Origin: DAIDKA01 sp963708865
GTDB taxonomy: Bacteria; Pseudomonadota; Gammaproteobacteria; Steroidobacterales; Steroidobacteraceae
Assembly: GCA_963708865.1 (NCBI GenBank)
Contig: CAVPUC010000005.1
Coordinates: 372,001-436,000, forward strand
Reading direction: 5' to 3'
DNA: 64,000 nt
Part shown: one piece after another, positions 54,092 to 64,000 of the stretch
Position numbering within the stretch: the stretch's first letter is position 1
How the letters are laid out: each line of letters opens with the position of its first letter
Notes under the pieces: generated by a model
The model's input: only the letters and a program-made list of their open reading frames with translations
What the model was told of the DNA's origin: nothing
The model's database searches: none
Position numbers and translations under genes: made by a program

Positions 54092-55474
54092 CTACGGCGA
54101 AAACACGACGTTCACCCGCAGTCCCGGCCCGGCATCGCGCAGCTCCAGTCTTGCGCCGTGAAGCTGCACAATGGCAGCTGCGAGCGCCAACCCCAAGCCG
54201 TGGCCTTCTGCTGTGCGGCTCGCGGTACCGCGATAGAATCGTCGTGTCACCTTCTCACGATCTTCCGGCGCAACTCCCGGTCCATCGTCGATGACGGATG
54301 CGAGCACCTCACCATTCACCAGTTCCAGGGCAATCTGGATCCGGGTCCCCTTCGGCGTATGGCGAAGGGCATTCTCGATCAGGTTGCTGAAGAGCTGTGT
54401 CAGGAGTTCCATATCGCCGCGAACGGTGATATCAGAAGTCAGATTCGTGAATAGCAAATGTCCGCAATCCTCTGCCACCGGTAGGTAGATTTCAAAAAGT
54501 CTTTGCAGTACCTCAGTGAGGCTCACCGAGGTGAAGGTCTGTACACGGGTACCGGCTTCAATTTGCGAAATCCGTAACAGCGCCGAAAACATCGACAGCA
54601 GTTGATCGGTATCATCGAGCGCCCGCGCGATCACAGTCGGATAGGCCCCGATGCCCGGCGGCTGTTCTCTCGCAGCCTCCAGGCGGTTCCGCAGCCGTGT
54701 TAAGGGCGTGCGCAGATCGTGCGCTATGTCGCTGGATACCTGCTGCAGGTTCTCGAGCAGCATCGAGATGCGATCGAGCATTTCGTTGATGGCGCGAGCC
54801 AGGCGGTCCCATTCGTCATCGCGGCCACGCACCGGAATGCGTTCATTGAATCTTCCGGCAATCACCCGCTCGCAGGTCCGGGTGACGGCATCCACCTGCG
54901 CCATGAATCGGCGGCCCAGAAACAGGCCGGCGAGGATAGCGAAGGCGCAGGTCCCGAGGGACACCCAGGCAAAGGCATGCAGAATCCGCTCGCGGGTCGC
55001 GTACATCGTAACGGTGTCGCGCCCGACAAACACCAGTGTCGTTGCGGTGAGCCCGGCACAGCGGCCGAGCACTGTTCCCGGATGGCTGCGGCCACCGGAC
55101 GCAGCCACGGCTATCGTGAAAATGTGGGGGCGACACTGGACGTATGGCAGATTTCCCGCCAGCACCTTTCCCGATGTGTCCTCGATGACCATATAAGTCG
55201 CGGGCGTCAAGCGATGCCTGAAGCCCGCCGTAGCAGCCGGCGTGCCCAGTGTTTGCTGAACCACCTCTATCGCCTCGGCGAGTCCCTCCGTGCGTAGGCC
55301 ATTCGTCACAGTTGCTATGTCGGTATCGTTGGCGGCGATCAGCAACTGCCGCTCGGTGCCGGCGACGATCCACAGCACGGTGCCGATGAGCGCCGCCGTC
55401 AGCGAGAGGAATACCAGCGCAAACAGCGCCGCAAACCGAAATGACTCGGCCTTGAAGAGTCTAATTGGAGGCAA
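54092..55474 (-). CDS. Sensor histidine kinase, heavy-metal (CusS/CopS-like) type
   Basis: 460 aa from a TTG (LPPIRLFKAESFRF) that overlaps the response-regulator stop; the longer open frame upstream is not protein-like. TM1, periplasmic sensor ~35-170, TM2, HAMP, then VSSDIAHDLRTPLTRLRN (phospho-His), NLIENALRHTPKG, DDGPGVAPEDREKVTRRF, GHGLGLAL. The family pairs with CusR/CopR-like regulators next to metal efflux pumps; here the efflux operon lies ~1 kb away and divergent. Confidence 0.88.
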   Translation of the reverse strand: MPPIRLFKAESFRFAALFALVFLSLTAALIGTVLWIVAGTERQLLIAANDTDIATVTNGLRTEGLAEAIEVVQQTLGTPAATAGFRHRLTPATYMVIEDTSGKVLAGNLPYVQCRPHIFTIAVAASGGRSHPGTVLGRCAGLTATTLVFVGRDTVTMYATRERILHAFAWVSLGTCAFAILAGLFLGRRFMAQVDAVTRTCERVIAGRFNERIPVRGRDDEWDRLARAINEMLDRISMLLENLQQVSSDIAHDLRTPLTRLRNRLEAAREQPPGIGAYPTVIARALDDTDQLLSMFSALLRISQIEAGTRVQTFTSVSLTEVLQRLFEIYLPVAEDCGHLLFTNLTSDITVRGDMELLTQLFSNLIENALRHTPKGTRIQIALELVNGEVLASVIDDGPGVAPEDREKVTRRFYRGTASRTAEGHGLGLALAAAIVQLHGARLELRDAGPGLRVNVVFSP

Positions 55475-56129
55475 GCAGTCGGTACCCGGTGCCGCGAACC
55501 GTCTGGATGGCGTCGATGTCACCGCGGGCGTTGAGTCGCGCGCGCAGCCGGCTGATGTGACTTTCGACCACGCTGGTGTGGGGGTCGAAGTGGATTTCCC
55601 AGACATTCTCCAGCAGCATCTTGCGCGTGACTGCCCGGTCGGCGTTGCGGATCAGATACTCCAGAAGCCGGAACTCCTGGGGAAGAAGCTCAATCGGGTG
55701 GCCATGCCGGGTGACGGTCCGTTGCACGAGGTCCATTTCGATGGAGCCCGCAAACAGCCTGGAGGAAGGCGGAGCATGCCGACGCGTCATCACCCGAATC
55801 CGCGCCAGCAGTTCCTCGAACGCGAACGGCTTGATCAGATAGTCATCGCCGCCGGCCTCCAGTCCGCGGACTCGATCGTCGATGCCACTCATCGTGGTCA
55901 GATAAATAACGGGCGTGGCTTTAAGCCTGCGAATTGCTTTGACGAGCTCCAGGCCGTCCATCCCCGGGAGCATGCGGTCGACGATGATGGCGTCGAAGTC
56001 CTGTTCGGCGGCTTCCTTGAGGCCGAGGATGCCATCGGCAACGTGCACGACCTCATAGCCCTGATCGCGGAATCGATCAATCAGCGACTGCGCCAGCTCG
56101 GCGTCATCTTCGGTCAGCAGCAGTCGCAT
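55461..56129 (-). CDS. OmpR-family response regulator
   Basis: 222 aa from ATG 56129 (MRLLLTEDDAELAQSL). Phospho-Asp in AIIVDRMLPGMDG, Thr/Ser IYLTTMSG, Lys in LIKPF. C-terminal winged helix RQ...VVESHISRLRARLN and GTGYRLLAS. Cognate to the overlapping kinase. Probable target is the divergent OMF/MFP/RND operon and possibly the small secreted gene upstream. Confidence 0.92.
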   Translation of the reverse strand: MRLLLTEDDAELAQSLIDRFRDQGYEVVHVADGILGLKEAAEQDFDAIIVDRMLPGMDGLELVKAIRRLKATPVIYLTTMSGIDDRVRGLEAGGDDYLIKPFAFEELLARIRVMTRRHAPPSSRLFAGSIEMDLVQRTVTRHGHPIELLPQEFRLLEYLIRNADRAVTRKMLLENVWEIHFDPHTSVVESHISRLRARLNARGDIDAIQTVRGTGYRLLASN

Positions 56130-56177
56130 GGACGGTGATTTCCATTTTGACGTTGTATCCGGTGACACCGCTTCAGG

Positions 56178-56474
56178 TCAGTGGGTTCCCATCACTAACA
56201 TGGTGAAGGAGTCGGGCACCGGCACGGGCCGGGGACGGGGCTGATCCGCGGCGGCAGCCGCGGCCGCACCGAACGCGGCGGCGACAGGGTAAACGCGTCC
56301 GATCGGCTCAAGCCAGCCGCCGGCGCCCCCAATCCTCCAGCGCTGGACCACCTGCATTGGGGGGTGCGGCTGCGCGCTGGCCGTCAGCACTGCCATCGCA
56401 AGGCCGACGAGCAATCCTGAGCCGATGATTCTGGCGGCACGGTGAGTGAGCACGTCGTTCTCCTGAAGCGGCAT
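56178..56474 (-). CDS. Small secreted hypothetical protein
   Basis: 98 aa. N-terminal segment with a signal-like helix (IIGSGLLVGLAMAVLTASAQ), then a short mature region rich in Pro, Ala and Arg (RWRIGGAGGWLEPIG; PRPRPVPVP). Located just upstream of, and collinear with, the two-component genes, so it may be a periplasmic accessory of the sensor. No family recognised. Confidence 0.55.
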   Translation of the reverse strand: MPLQENDVLTHRAARIIGSGLLVGLAMAVLTASAQPHPPMQVVQRWRIGGAGGWLEPIGRVYPVAAAFGAAAAAAADQPRPRPVPVPDSFTMLVMGTH

Positions 56475-56594
56475 GATGGTGTTCGCGGCACATCGGACTA
56501 TGCCTGCGGCGCACGCCGGGTGAGTTTACAAAGATATACACTTGCGGCCAAAAGAGCTTGCTAGCCTCGCTCCAAATGGCTGATTGAGGGCAGA

Positions 56595-57995
56595 ATGTTC
56601 CAGGGTGGCAACCGATTGGGCACGGCGTGCGCAGTGTCGCTGCTGACTTGCAGCAGTTGTGCATTGCAGCCTCCGAAACCGGTGATCCCACAAGTGCCGG
56701 CGGCCTTCCAGAATACAGCCCCCGCTGCCGAGGCGGCGTGGCCGGGGAAGGACTGGTATCGCGGCTTCAGAAGCCCAGCTCTGAATGGGCTGATCAGCGA
56801 AGCGGCGGGCCAGAACCTCGATCTGGCCGCGGCCCGAGCCCGAATCGTGGAAGCCGATGCGCGCGCGCGGCAGGCGGGTGCGGCCATCCTTCCCAGCGTT
56901 GATGCGGTCGGTAACGGCAATTTCCTTGCAGGGCACTCCAGCAATGGCGGTGCGCATGAGCTTGACTGGTCGGCGCTGCTGTCCGCGAGCTACGAAGTCG
57001 ACTTCTGGGGAAAGAACCGCGCGACGGCGAATGCCGCACGCCTCCTCGGCACGGCGGCCCGTGCCGATCGGGATACGCTTGCGTTGACCACCCTGGCCGG
57101 CGTGGCCAACGGCTATTTTGAGCTCCTGTCGATACGCGAACGGCTGAAACTTGCAAAGGCCAATCTGGACAGCGCTCGCGGGCTGCTCGATGTAGTCGAG
57201 GCACGCTTTAATGCGGGCTCGTCGGATCCGGTGACGCTGGCCACTCAACGTACTGTGCTGGCGTCCGCACAACTGGTGCTGCCCGACCTCAAGCAGCGCG
57301 AGCAGGAAGCGTTGACGGCCCTCGCCCTCCTGATCGGGCGGCCGCCGGAAGGGTTTGACGTGCCCGACGCCATGCTGGATTCGATTGCAGAGCCTCAGGT
57401 GGCGCCCGGGCTGCCGGCGCAACTGCTCACTCGTCGCCCCGATGTGTACTCTGCCGAGGCGAACCTGCGCGCGGCAGATGCGGACCTGGTCGCGGCCCGC
57501 GCCGCGATGCTGCCGGCACTGACCCTGACCGCCTCCGGCGGTCTGCAAAACCCGGCGCTCAACGCCGCGGTGATGACACTGTCGGGCGTGGGACCCACCT
57601 TGAATCTGGGAGCCGGGCTCACGCAGAGCATCTTCGATGGCGGGCGGCTGCGCGCCGTGCGCGATGAAACACGCGGCAGGCAGGAGGAGCTGCTGGCGAC
57701 GTACCGCAAGGCTGTCCTCGCCTCGCTGGTAGACGTGGAGAATGCACTCGCCGCCATTCACAATCTGGATGCCGCGCGCGAGTTCCAGGAGGAAAGCCTG
57801 AAGCAAAGCCAGCAGGCGTTCGATGGCGCGCAGCTGCGTTACCGCGAGGGAGCCGGGGATTTTCTGGCGATGCTCGAGGCGCAGCGAACCTTGTACGCCG
57901 CCCGCGACCAGGACAGTCAATACAAACTCGCGCGCCTGCAGGCCCTGGTCGCTCTGAGCAAGGCACTGGGCGGCGGGTGGGAGCTTCAGGAGTGA
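56595..57995 (+). CDS. Outer-membrane efflux lipoprotein (NodT/OMF family)
   Basis: 466 aa. Signal peptide with lipobox CSSC (Cys acylated). OMF signature repeats: EAAGQNLDLAAARARI, ELDWSALLSASYEVDFWGK, TLAGVANGYFELLS, RRPDVYSAEANLRAADADL and FDGGRLRA. Forms the outer-membrane channel of a tripartite pump with the next two genes. Stop overlaps the adaptor start (GTGA). Confidence 0.92.
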   Translation: MFQGGNRLGTACAVSLLTCSSCALQPPKPVIPQVPAAFQNTAPAAEAAWPGKDWYRGFRSPALNGLISEAAGQNLDLAAARARIVEADARARQAGAAILPSVDAVGNGNFLAGHSSNGGAHELDWSALLSASYEVDFWGKNRATANAARLLGTAARADRDTLALTTLAGVANGYFELLSIRERLKLAKANLDSARGLLDVVEARFNAGSSDPVTLATQRTVLASAQLVLPDLKQREQEALTALALLIGRPPEGFDVPDAMLDSIAEPQVAPGLPAQLLTRRPDVYSAEANLRAADADLVAARAAMLPALTLTASGGLQNPALNAAVMTLSGVGPTLNLGAGLTQSIFDGGRLRAVRDETRGRQEELLATYRKAVLASLVDVENALAAIHNLDAAREFQEESLKQSQQAFDGAQLRYREGAGDFLAMLEAQRTLYAARDQDSQYKLARLQALVALSKALGGGWELQE

Positions 57996-59034
57996 TTTCA
58001 TTGACCACCAAAATCGGCCGGCGAGCCACGCTGGCCACTACGGGCGTTGCGGCTGTGAGTCTGGCACTGCTGCTGCTCGCCGCGTGTCATCGCGCCTCAA
58101 CTGCCGATGAGGCGAAGGGCGCTGACGCATCGCCGCCGTCTAAAGAGGACACTGAGAATGAAGCCGCCCGCGGGGGGGAGGGCGTTACCCTCACGGCCGA
58201 TCAGGTGGCGAAGCTCGGGATCACCACAGAACCAGCGAAGGCAGCTGACTACACCGCGGAAACCATCGGATATGGCGTCGTCGTCCCACACGATGCCATC
58301 GCGGCTGCCGTTGCGGAACTGACGACGGCGAAGGCGGCCCAGGAGCAAAGCCGCGCGGCGGCAGCAAGAGCGCAGCGTCTGGCGGGTACGCCAGGGGCGA
58401 TGTCGGCCGATGCGCTGGACACTTCCGCCCGCCAGGCTGCAACCGATTCCGCGGCGCTGTCGCTGGCCGAGCGCCGCCTGTCCTCGGTGATTGGCGCAAG
58501 CCCCCTCGCCAGCTCTGGTTCGGCGCTGCAAGAGCTGGCAAGCGGCAAGGTGAAGTTGCTGCGTGCGACCTTTCCATTGGGCGCGCTGCAGGGAGGCCCC
58601 CCGGGGAGCTTGCGTGCGATGCGTCTCGGAACGACTTCCCCTGACGGGTCGCAAACGGGCGGATGGAAGCTGCATCCGGTCTGGAACGCTCCGGCCGATG
58701 AGAACCTGCCGGGACGCAGTTTCTTTGCCCTGCTCAGGGACAGCGACGCCGGCGAGGGAGAGCGGCTGCTGGTGTGGGCGCCCGCAGCGGGGCCGCCGCA
58801 GCGTGGGGTGATGGTACCGGCGGCGGCGCTGGTCATCAGTGAAGGCAAGTACTGGTGCTACGTGGAGCAAAAACCCGGCGTGTACGTCCGCCGGGAAGTG
58901 GCGACTCGACCGGGCCGGTTGGCGACGGCTACTTGGTCAACCGACGGAATTGCAGCGGGCGACAAGGTGGTCACGTCGGCCGGCCAGGATTGCTCTTGGC
59001 CCGCGAATTGAATCCCAGCACCGAGGCGGACTGA
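57992..59034 (+). CDS. Periplasmic adaptor (MFP/HlyD-like) of RND efflux, frame broken at the end
   Basis: GTG start at 57992. Lipoprotein signal (LLLLAACHRAS). Then QVAKLGITTEPAKAADYTAETIGYGVVVPHDAI, a coiled-coil hairpin with many Ala/Gln (AAQEQSRAAAARAQRL), and a beta-barrel/MP domain with VLVWAPAAGPPQRGVMVPAAAL. One missing base near 58988 moves the last ~15 codons; corrected, it ends GQ-LLLARELNPSTEAD at 59034. Links inner RND pump and OMF. Overlaps OMF by 4 bp. Confidence 0.87.
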
Positions 59035-59040
59035 AGCTCG

Positions 59041-62000
59041 ATGCGAGCGCTTGTCGGGCTGTGCGTGCGCCACTACGGCGCCGTCACCGCGCTTGAGCGT
59101 GCTGGCGCTGGTCCTGGGGTGCTGGGGTGCGCTGCAGTGCGCCGCTCGATGTGTTTCCCGAATTCGTTCCCTCGCAGGTCGACATCCAGACCGAGGCGCC
59201 GGGATTCGCGCCGCAGCAGGTCGAGGAACTGGTCACCAGGCCGGTCGAGAACGCCGTCAACGGCGCCGCCGGGCCTGGCGACGCATGCGCTCGGAGTCCA
59301 TTCCCGGACTGTCCGTCGTGACCATCACATTTCGCGGACGACATCGATGTGCACGTCGCCCGCCAGGGCATCTCCGAGCGTCTGTCGGAACTGGGCAGCA
59401 GCCTGCCGGCGGGCGTCGGGCGCGCCGAAGCTCTCGCCGCTCGTCTCGAGCACCATGGATCTGCTGAAGATCGGCCTGCTGTCCGACAAGGTCGATGCCT
59501 ACGCGCTGCGCGACACGGCCGACTGGATCATCAAGCCGCGCCTGCTGGCCGTGCCGGGCGTCGCGCACGTCATTGTGTTCGGCGGCAACGTGCGCCAGAT
59601 CCAGATCCAACCCGACATGCAGCAAGCTTGGCGAGCTTCGGCATCACGCTCACCGACGTTGCCGATGCGGCGCAGGCCGCACTGCCGCTGCGCGGCGCCG
59701 GCTTCATCGACATCGCCAGCGCAGCGCATCCTGCTGCAATCGCCGACGCCGGCGCCCGATATCGCGCCATTTCGGGCAAGGCGGTCGTCACCATGCGCAA
59801 CGGCGTCGCCCATCCTGCTGCGCGATGTCGCCGAGGTGAAGATTGCGCCGGCGCTGCGTTCCGGCGATGCGCTGATCATGGGCAAGCCGGGCGTGCTGCT
59901 GTCGCTGGCGAGCCAGTACGGCGCCAACACGCTGACCACCACGCTGGCGGTGGAGAAGGCGCTCGCCGACTTGCGAGCCGGCCCTGAAGGCGCAGGGCAT
60001 CACGCTGTATTCCGGCCTGCACCGGCCCGCGAATTTCATCGAGCGGGCGCTGGGCGACCTGCAAGCAGTCGCTGCTGATCGCCGGCGGTGCTCATTCTCG
60101 TGGTGCTGTATCTGTTCCTGCGCGATATCCGCGCGGCGCTGATCGCCTTCACCGCGATTCCGCTGTCACTGCTCGCGGCGATCGCGGTACTCGACCACAT
60201 CGGCCTGACGCTCAACACCATGACGCTGGGCGGTTTTGCGGTGGCACTGGGCGTGCTGGTGGACGATGCGATCATCGGCATCGAGAACATCATGCGGCGC
60301 CTGCGCGAGAACCAGCGGCTCGCGCAGCCGCTGCCGCGACTCGACGGTGATCCGCGAGGCCTCCCTGGAGGTGCGCGGACCGGTGATCTATGCCACCGCG
60401 GTCGTCATCGCGGTGTTCCTGCCGGAGATTGTTCACCTCCAGCGTCCAGGGGCATTTCGTCGGGCCCCTTGGCCCTGGCCTTCATCTTCGCGGTGCTCGC
60501 ATCGCTGCTGGTGGCGATGACCACGACTCCGGCGTTGTGCGCGCTGCTGCTGCGCGGCAGACGTTCGCTCGACTGAATGCGCGCTGGCTGCTGCAATTGA
60601 AGGCGTGGCAGAGACCGCGCCGTGCACGGGGTTGCACGCCATTTCAAGGTCGTCGATCGCGGTACTGGTCGTCTGCTGGTGGTCGCGCGCGGCGCCGCGC
60701 TGCCCTTTCTCGGCGGCACCTTCATGCCCGATTTTCGCGAAGGGCACTTCGTCATGCAGGTGTCGAGCTCGATACCAGGCACTTCCCTGGATCAGATGCT
60801 GGATGTCGGCAAGCGCATCAGCGCCGAGATCCTGGCGCTTCCCTACGTCGAGATGCGTCGCCCAACAGGTGGGCCGCGCGGAACTGGGCGAGGACACCTG
60901 GGGTCCGCATCGCAGCGAGTTCCACGTCGAACTCAAGCCCGATGCCACCGTCGATCAAAGTGCTGCGCAGGATGCACTTGCGCAGCATCCTCGCGCACTA
61001 TCCGGGACTGCAGAGCGAAGTGGTGACCTTTCTCGGGCGACCGCATCAGCGAGAGCCTGAGCGGCGAGACTGCGCAGGTCGCCATCAAAGTCTTCGGCGA
61101 GGACCTGGATGCCCTCGATTCGACCGGCGACAAGATCGTCGCTGCGCTCGGCAAGATCCCGGGAATCGTCGACCTGCAATTCAAGCGCCAGAGCGGCACG
61201 CCGGCAATCGCGATACAGCTGCTGCCCGATGCGCTGGCTGCCAGCGGGCTCAAGGCACAGGATGTGCTCGAGACCATAGCAACGGCTTATACCGGAGCGC
61301 AGGTCGGACAAACCTTCAGTGGCACCCGGACCGTCGATGTCGTCGTGCTGCTGCCCGATTCACTGCGGCATCAACCGGCTCAGGTGGCGCAGCTCATGAT
61401 CAGCGGTCCGCTGGGTCCGGTGCCGCTGTCGCAGGTCGCGCGGATCCTCCTGACCCAGGATCGTTACAGCATCGAACACGACGGCGGCCAGCGGCGCATC
61501 AGCGTGACCTTCAATGTGAACGGTGCATCGCTGCAAGAGGTGGTGCGGCAGGCCGAGAGGGCTATCGCGGCCAAGGTCGCCCTGCCAAAAGGGGTCTACA
61601 CCGAGTTCTCCGGAGCCGCCGAGGCGGAGAATCAGACGCGCGATGAACTTATCCTCTACTCGGGACTCGCCTTGGCGCTCATTGTCATGATCCTGTTTGT
61701 TTCCTTCAGTTGGCGCGCCAACAGTTATCTGGTGCTGGCCAATCTGCCGTTTGCCCTGGTCGGTAGCGTGGCTGGCGATTGCCCTGACCGGCATTGGCGT
61801 CTCGCTGGGCACGGTGGTGGGCCTGGTAACCGTATTCGGCGTCAGCGCCCGCAATGCAATTCTGCAACTCGCGCATTACGAGCACATGGTCGGGGCGGAA
61901 GGTGCGCCCTGGGATACGCAGACCGTGATACGCGGTGCCAACGAACGCCTGGTGCCTATCCTGATGACTGCGGCGGTGACGGCGCTGGGTCTTGCGCCGC

Positions 62001-62158
62001 TGGCCTTCGGCATGAACCTGCCGGGCCAGGAAATCGAAGGTCCCATGGCGGTCACGGTACTCGGCGGGCTGGTATCCTCGACCATCCTCAATCTGTTCGT
62101 GCTGCCCGCTCTGGCACGGCGCTACGTGAAGATTCCCGGGCCTCTCGAAGCCCTCTAG
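59041..62158 (+). pseudogene. RND heavy-metal efflux pump (CusA/CzcA family), frame broken at a dozen or more sites
   Basis: Segment of 3118 bp = ~1039 codons, exactly the length of a HME-RND pump, but scattered over three frames. Recognisable pieces in order: PLDVFPEFVPSQVDIQTEAPGF near the start, VPGVAHVIVFGGNVRQIQIQPD, DVADAAQAALPLRGAG, LRSGDALIMGKPGVLLSLASQYG, the TM segments ALIAFTAIPLSLLAAI and LTLNTMTLGGFAVALGVLVDDAII with its metal-transport acidic residues, then VVLLPDSLRHQPAQVAQ and the C-terminal TM half (ALTGIGVSLGTVVGLVTVFG). No large deletion. Either heavy sequencing error or a fresh pseudogene. The preceding OMF and MFP are intact, which favours error. Ends RYVKIPGPLEAL at TAG 62156-62158. 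Confidence 0.82.
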
Positions 62159-64000
62159 CGCACCGCCGCGGCGATATTGCCGCCGTCGACCGTCAAAATC
62201 GCCGCCGTGGTACGGCTGGCGAGGGCCAGATTGACGAAGGCCTCGGCCACGTCACTGGCGCGCACTTCCAGTCCCAACATATTGCCACTCATATATTCCG
62301 CTTCGGTCACCCCGCGCGCGCCTCGACCGCGCAGCGATCATCGCCTCCGTCAGCAGGCCTGAACGGATGCGGTCGGCATTGACGATGTTGGCGCGAATGC
62401 CGACCGGGCCGTAGTCAATCGCATACTGTTTGGCGAGCGCCACGAGTGCGGCCTTGGGAATTCCATAGGGCCCGAAGTTCATGCCTGGATTCAGCGCCTG
62501 CTTTGAGGCATTGAACAGCAGCACACCGCCCGTTCCCTGATCCTGCATGACCGCGACCGCGGCTTGCGCCATGTTCTGATGGCCAAAAAAATTCAGCTCG
62601 AAGCTCGCACGCAAGTCGGCATCGCTGACCGCGCCGATCGGACCGGTCCAGGCAGCTCCGGCATTGGAGACCAGAATATCGAGGCCTCCGAACCGGGCAA
62701 TGATGGCGGCCATGGTGTCCGCGACATCGCGCGCATTGGTTACGTCGCATCGCAGTCCAAGGCCCCGCACCGATCGCGCCGCGACCACTGCCGCCTCCCG
62801 ATCTGCATCGAGGACGACGACTTCAGCGCCTTCGCTGGCGAAAGCCTGGGCAATGGCCGAACCGAGCGTGCCGCCGCCACCGGTAACGACTGCAATGTGG
62901 CCGCTCAATCGTTTCAGGGTCGACTTGCCGAGCTTGGCCTGCTCCAAGGACCAGTACTCGATATCGAACACCTCCGCCTCGCTGATGCTCGTGAAGGGTC
63001 CAAGCGCCTCAGAGGCGAAAATCACGGACGCGTTCGTCTCCGCCACATCGGCGGCGATCACGGCGTCGCTGCGGCGCGCGCCGACGCCGATCAGCCCCAG
63101 TCCCGGCACGAGAATGACCCGAGGGTTGGCATCCAGCGCGATTCGATCACCGCCCACACGGCTGTTATGGCGCATGAAATACGCCTCGTACCGCTCCTTG
63201 AAGGCGCGGACGGCGGCGCCGATGCGGCCCCGCAATTGTTCGGTGGACCCCTCGCCCAGGTCAGACAACACCAGCGGCCAAGGCTTGATGCGCAGTACGT
63301 GATCGGGCGTGGCGGGGCCGGCCTGACTGAAGCGTGCCAGCTCGGGGTGCTGCAGGTATTGCAGGAGCTGTGGCGAGACGCGGCGTTCCAGGATGACCCG
63401 TTTCCAGCTGCCTTCCCCCAGATTCTCAGCCAGGGCGCCGCGCAGCAGGGGCAGGATCCGCGCCGCGTTTTGTTCTGAGGGCTGCGGTGCACTCAAAACC
63501 CTGGGACGGCTCTGCCCGGCACGCTCCAAGGCGTCCTCGGCGCGGGTCACCATCTGGATCATGCGCTCGTAGGAGGTGCGGGCGTCCTCGCCCCAGGTAA
63601 AGATGCCATGGCGCAGCAGAACGACACCGTCGATGTCCGGATTCGCCTCAACGACCTGGCGCACTTGATGCGCCAGCTGGAAGCCCGGCATGACGTATTC
63701 ACAGACGGCGAGTTCTGCGCCAAACAACTCCTTCGCCCGCTCTTGCCCATCCGGCTGATCGACCAGCGCCAGCACGGCATTGGCGTGGGTGTGGTCGATG
63801 ACGGTGTGCGGAGTCCAGGCGTGCAGCAGCGTTTCCACCGAAGGGGTGGGAGCGGCAGCGTCCAAGCAGTGCCGAACGCTGCGCTGCCACCATGGCCTCA
63901 TCGCTCATCTGGGCAACGCGCTTCAGATCCAGTAACGCCTGGAGCCGCATCGCCGGCATGCCTTCGGGCTCTATCGCGCCCAGGTCCCAGCCGCTGCCCT
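62155..64000 (-). CDS. Bifunctional class II aldolase / SDR (RhaD-like sugar enzyme), partial, two frameshifts
   Basis: Runs off the right window edge. N-terminal aldolase domain: WDLGAIEPEG, VIDHTHANAVLALVDQPDG (zinc His), DGVVLLRHGIFTWGEDARTSYERM. C-terminal SDR domain: VVTGGGGTLGSAIAQAF, DVTNARDVADTM, SNAGAAWTG, Y-G-I-P-K-A catalytic pattern. This fusion occurs in rhamnulose/fuculose-type sugar catabolism. Indels near 63872 and 62330 break it; after the second it continues EAEYMSGNMLGLEVRASDVAEAF to TAG 62155-62157. The stop pairs with the efflux-pump stop over a shared CTAG. Confidence 0.87.

Noticed and set aside
56526..58001. 491-codon minus-strand open frame
   Set aside because: Antisense to the NodT-type channel gene, which has a lipobox and all OMF motifs.
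1..64000. Mobile element or genomic island borders
   Set aside because: No transposase, integrase, tRNA-adjacent attachment repeat or phage gene was recognised on either strand.

Overview
The window is high-GC, densely packed proteobacterial DNA. TonB-dependent receptors, an UrcA-family protein, a GlyGly-CTERM-tailed protease, an ECF sigma factor beside a Ser/Thr kinase with TPRs, GloVer-type repeats and NodT/MFP/RND efflux together suggest a gammaproteobacterium, perhaps Steroidobacterales/Nevskiales-like. That placement is an inference from gene families. No rRNA, tRNA, CRISPR array, insertion sequence or phage gene was recognised, so it reads as chromosome.

Layout. 1-367: tail of an outer-membrane barrel. 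424-8358: tightly overlapping operon for a phosphonate, and probably a phosphonolipid. It holds a CDP-alcohol phosphatidyltransferase fused to a 2OG-Fe(II) oxygenase, a flippase-like membrane protein, a nucleotidyltransferase, PEP mutase fused to a second nucleotidyltransferase, phosphonopyruvate decarboxylase, a 2-aminoethylphosphonate (AEP) transaminase and a ModA-like protein. 8.3-9.1 kb: two small reverse-strand genes. 9.2-14.7 kb: cytochrome c-PQQ dehydrogenase, carotenoid oxygenase and two related secreted proteins. 14.7-16.3 kb: PadR regulator and PspC-domain protein behind a clear palindrome. 16.4-25.7 kb: TonB receptor, atypical subtilase, flavin reductase, membrane proteins, a QseBC-like two-component pair and a SYLF protein. 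25.8-29.6 kb: tannase, LysR regulator and ligAB, pointing to galloyl-ester or protocatechuate use.

29.7-38.1 kb: a sugar-phosphate/pterin/lipid island with ManA, a HAD phosphatase, a RibD-type reductase, GT4 glycosyltransferase, PTPS/QueD, Zn-type dehydrogenase, a second CDP-alcohol phosphatidyltransferase, an LtaS-like five-TM phosphotransferase and a methyltransferase. 38.2-44.4 kb: RcnB-like protein, TAT-exported SDR, MTAP, a 24-aa membrane peptide, quinone reductase, a GloVer-repeat lipoprotein and a small secreted protein. 44.5-48.6 kb: very large STN-TonB receptor and an UrcA gene. 48.8-54.1 kb: ECF sigma, kinase, a 68-aa peptide, SagB-type oxidoreductase and cytochrome c. 54.1-62.2 kb: two-component system divergent from a metal-type OMF/MFP/RND efflux operon. 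62.2-64.0 kb: aldolase/SDR bifunctional sugar enzyme, cut by the window end.

A technical feature dominates parts of the window. Many genes of normal overall length are broken by single-base indels, mostly insertions, concentrated at 27-37 kb and 59-62 kb. I treat these as one gene each and give the approximate break points. The most promising undescribed biology is the phosphonolipid operon with its fused transferase-oxygenase, followed by the pterin/glycosyl/lipid island and the kinase-peptide-SagB locus.
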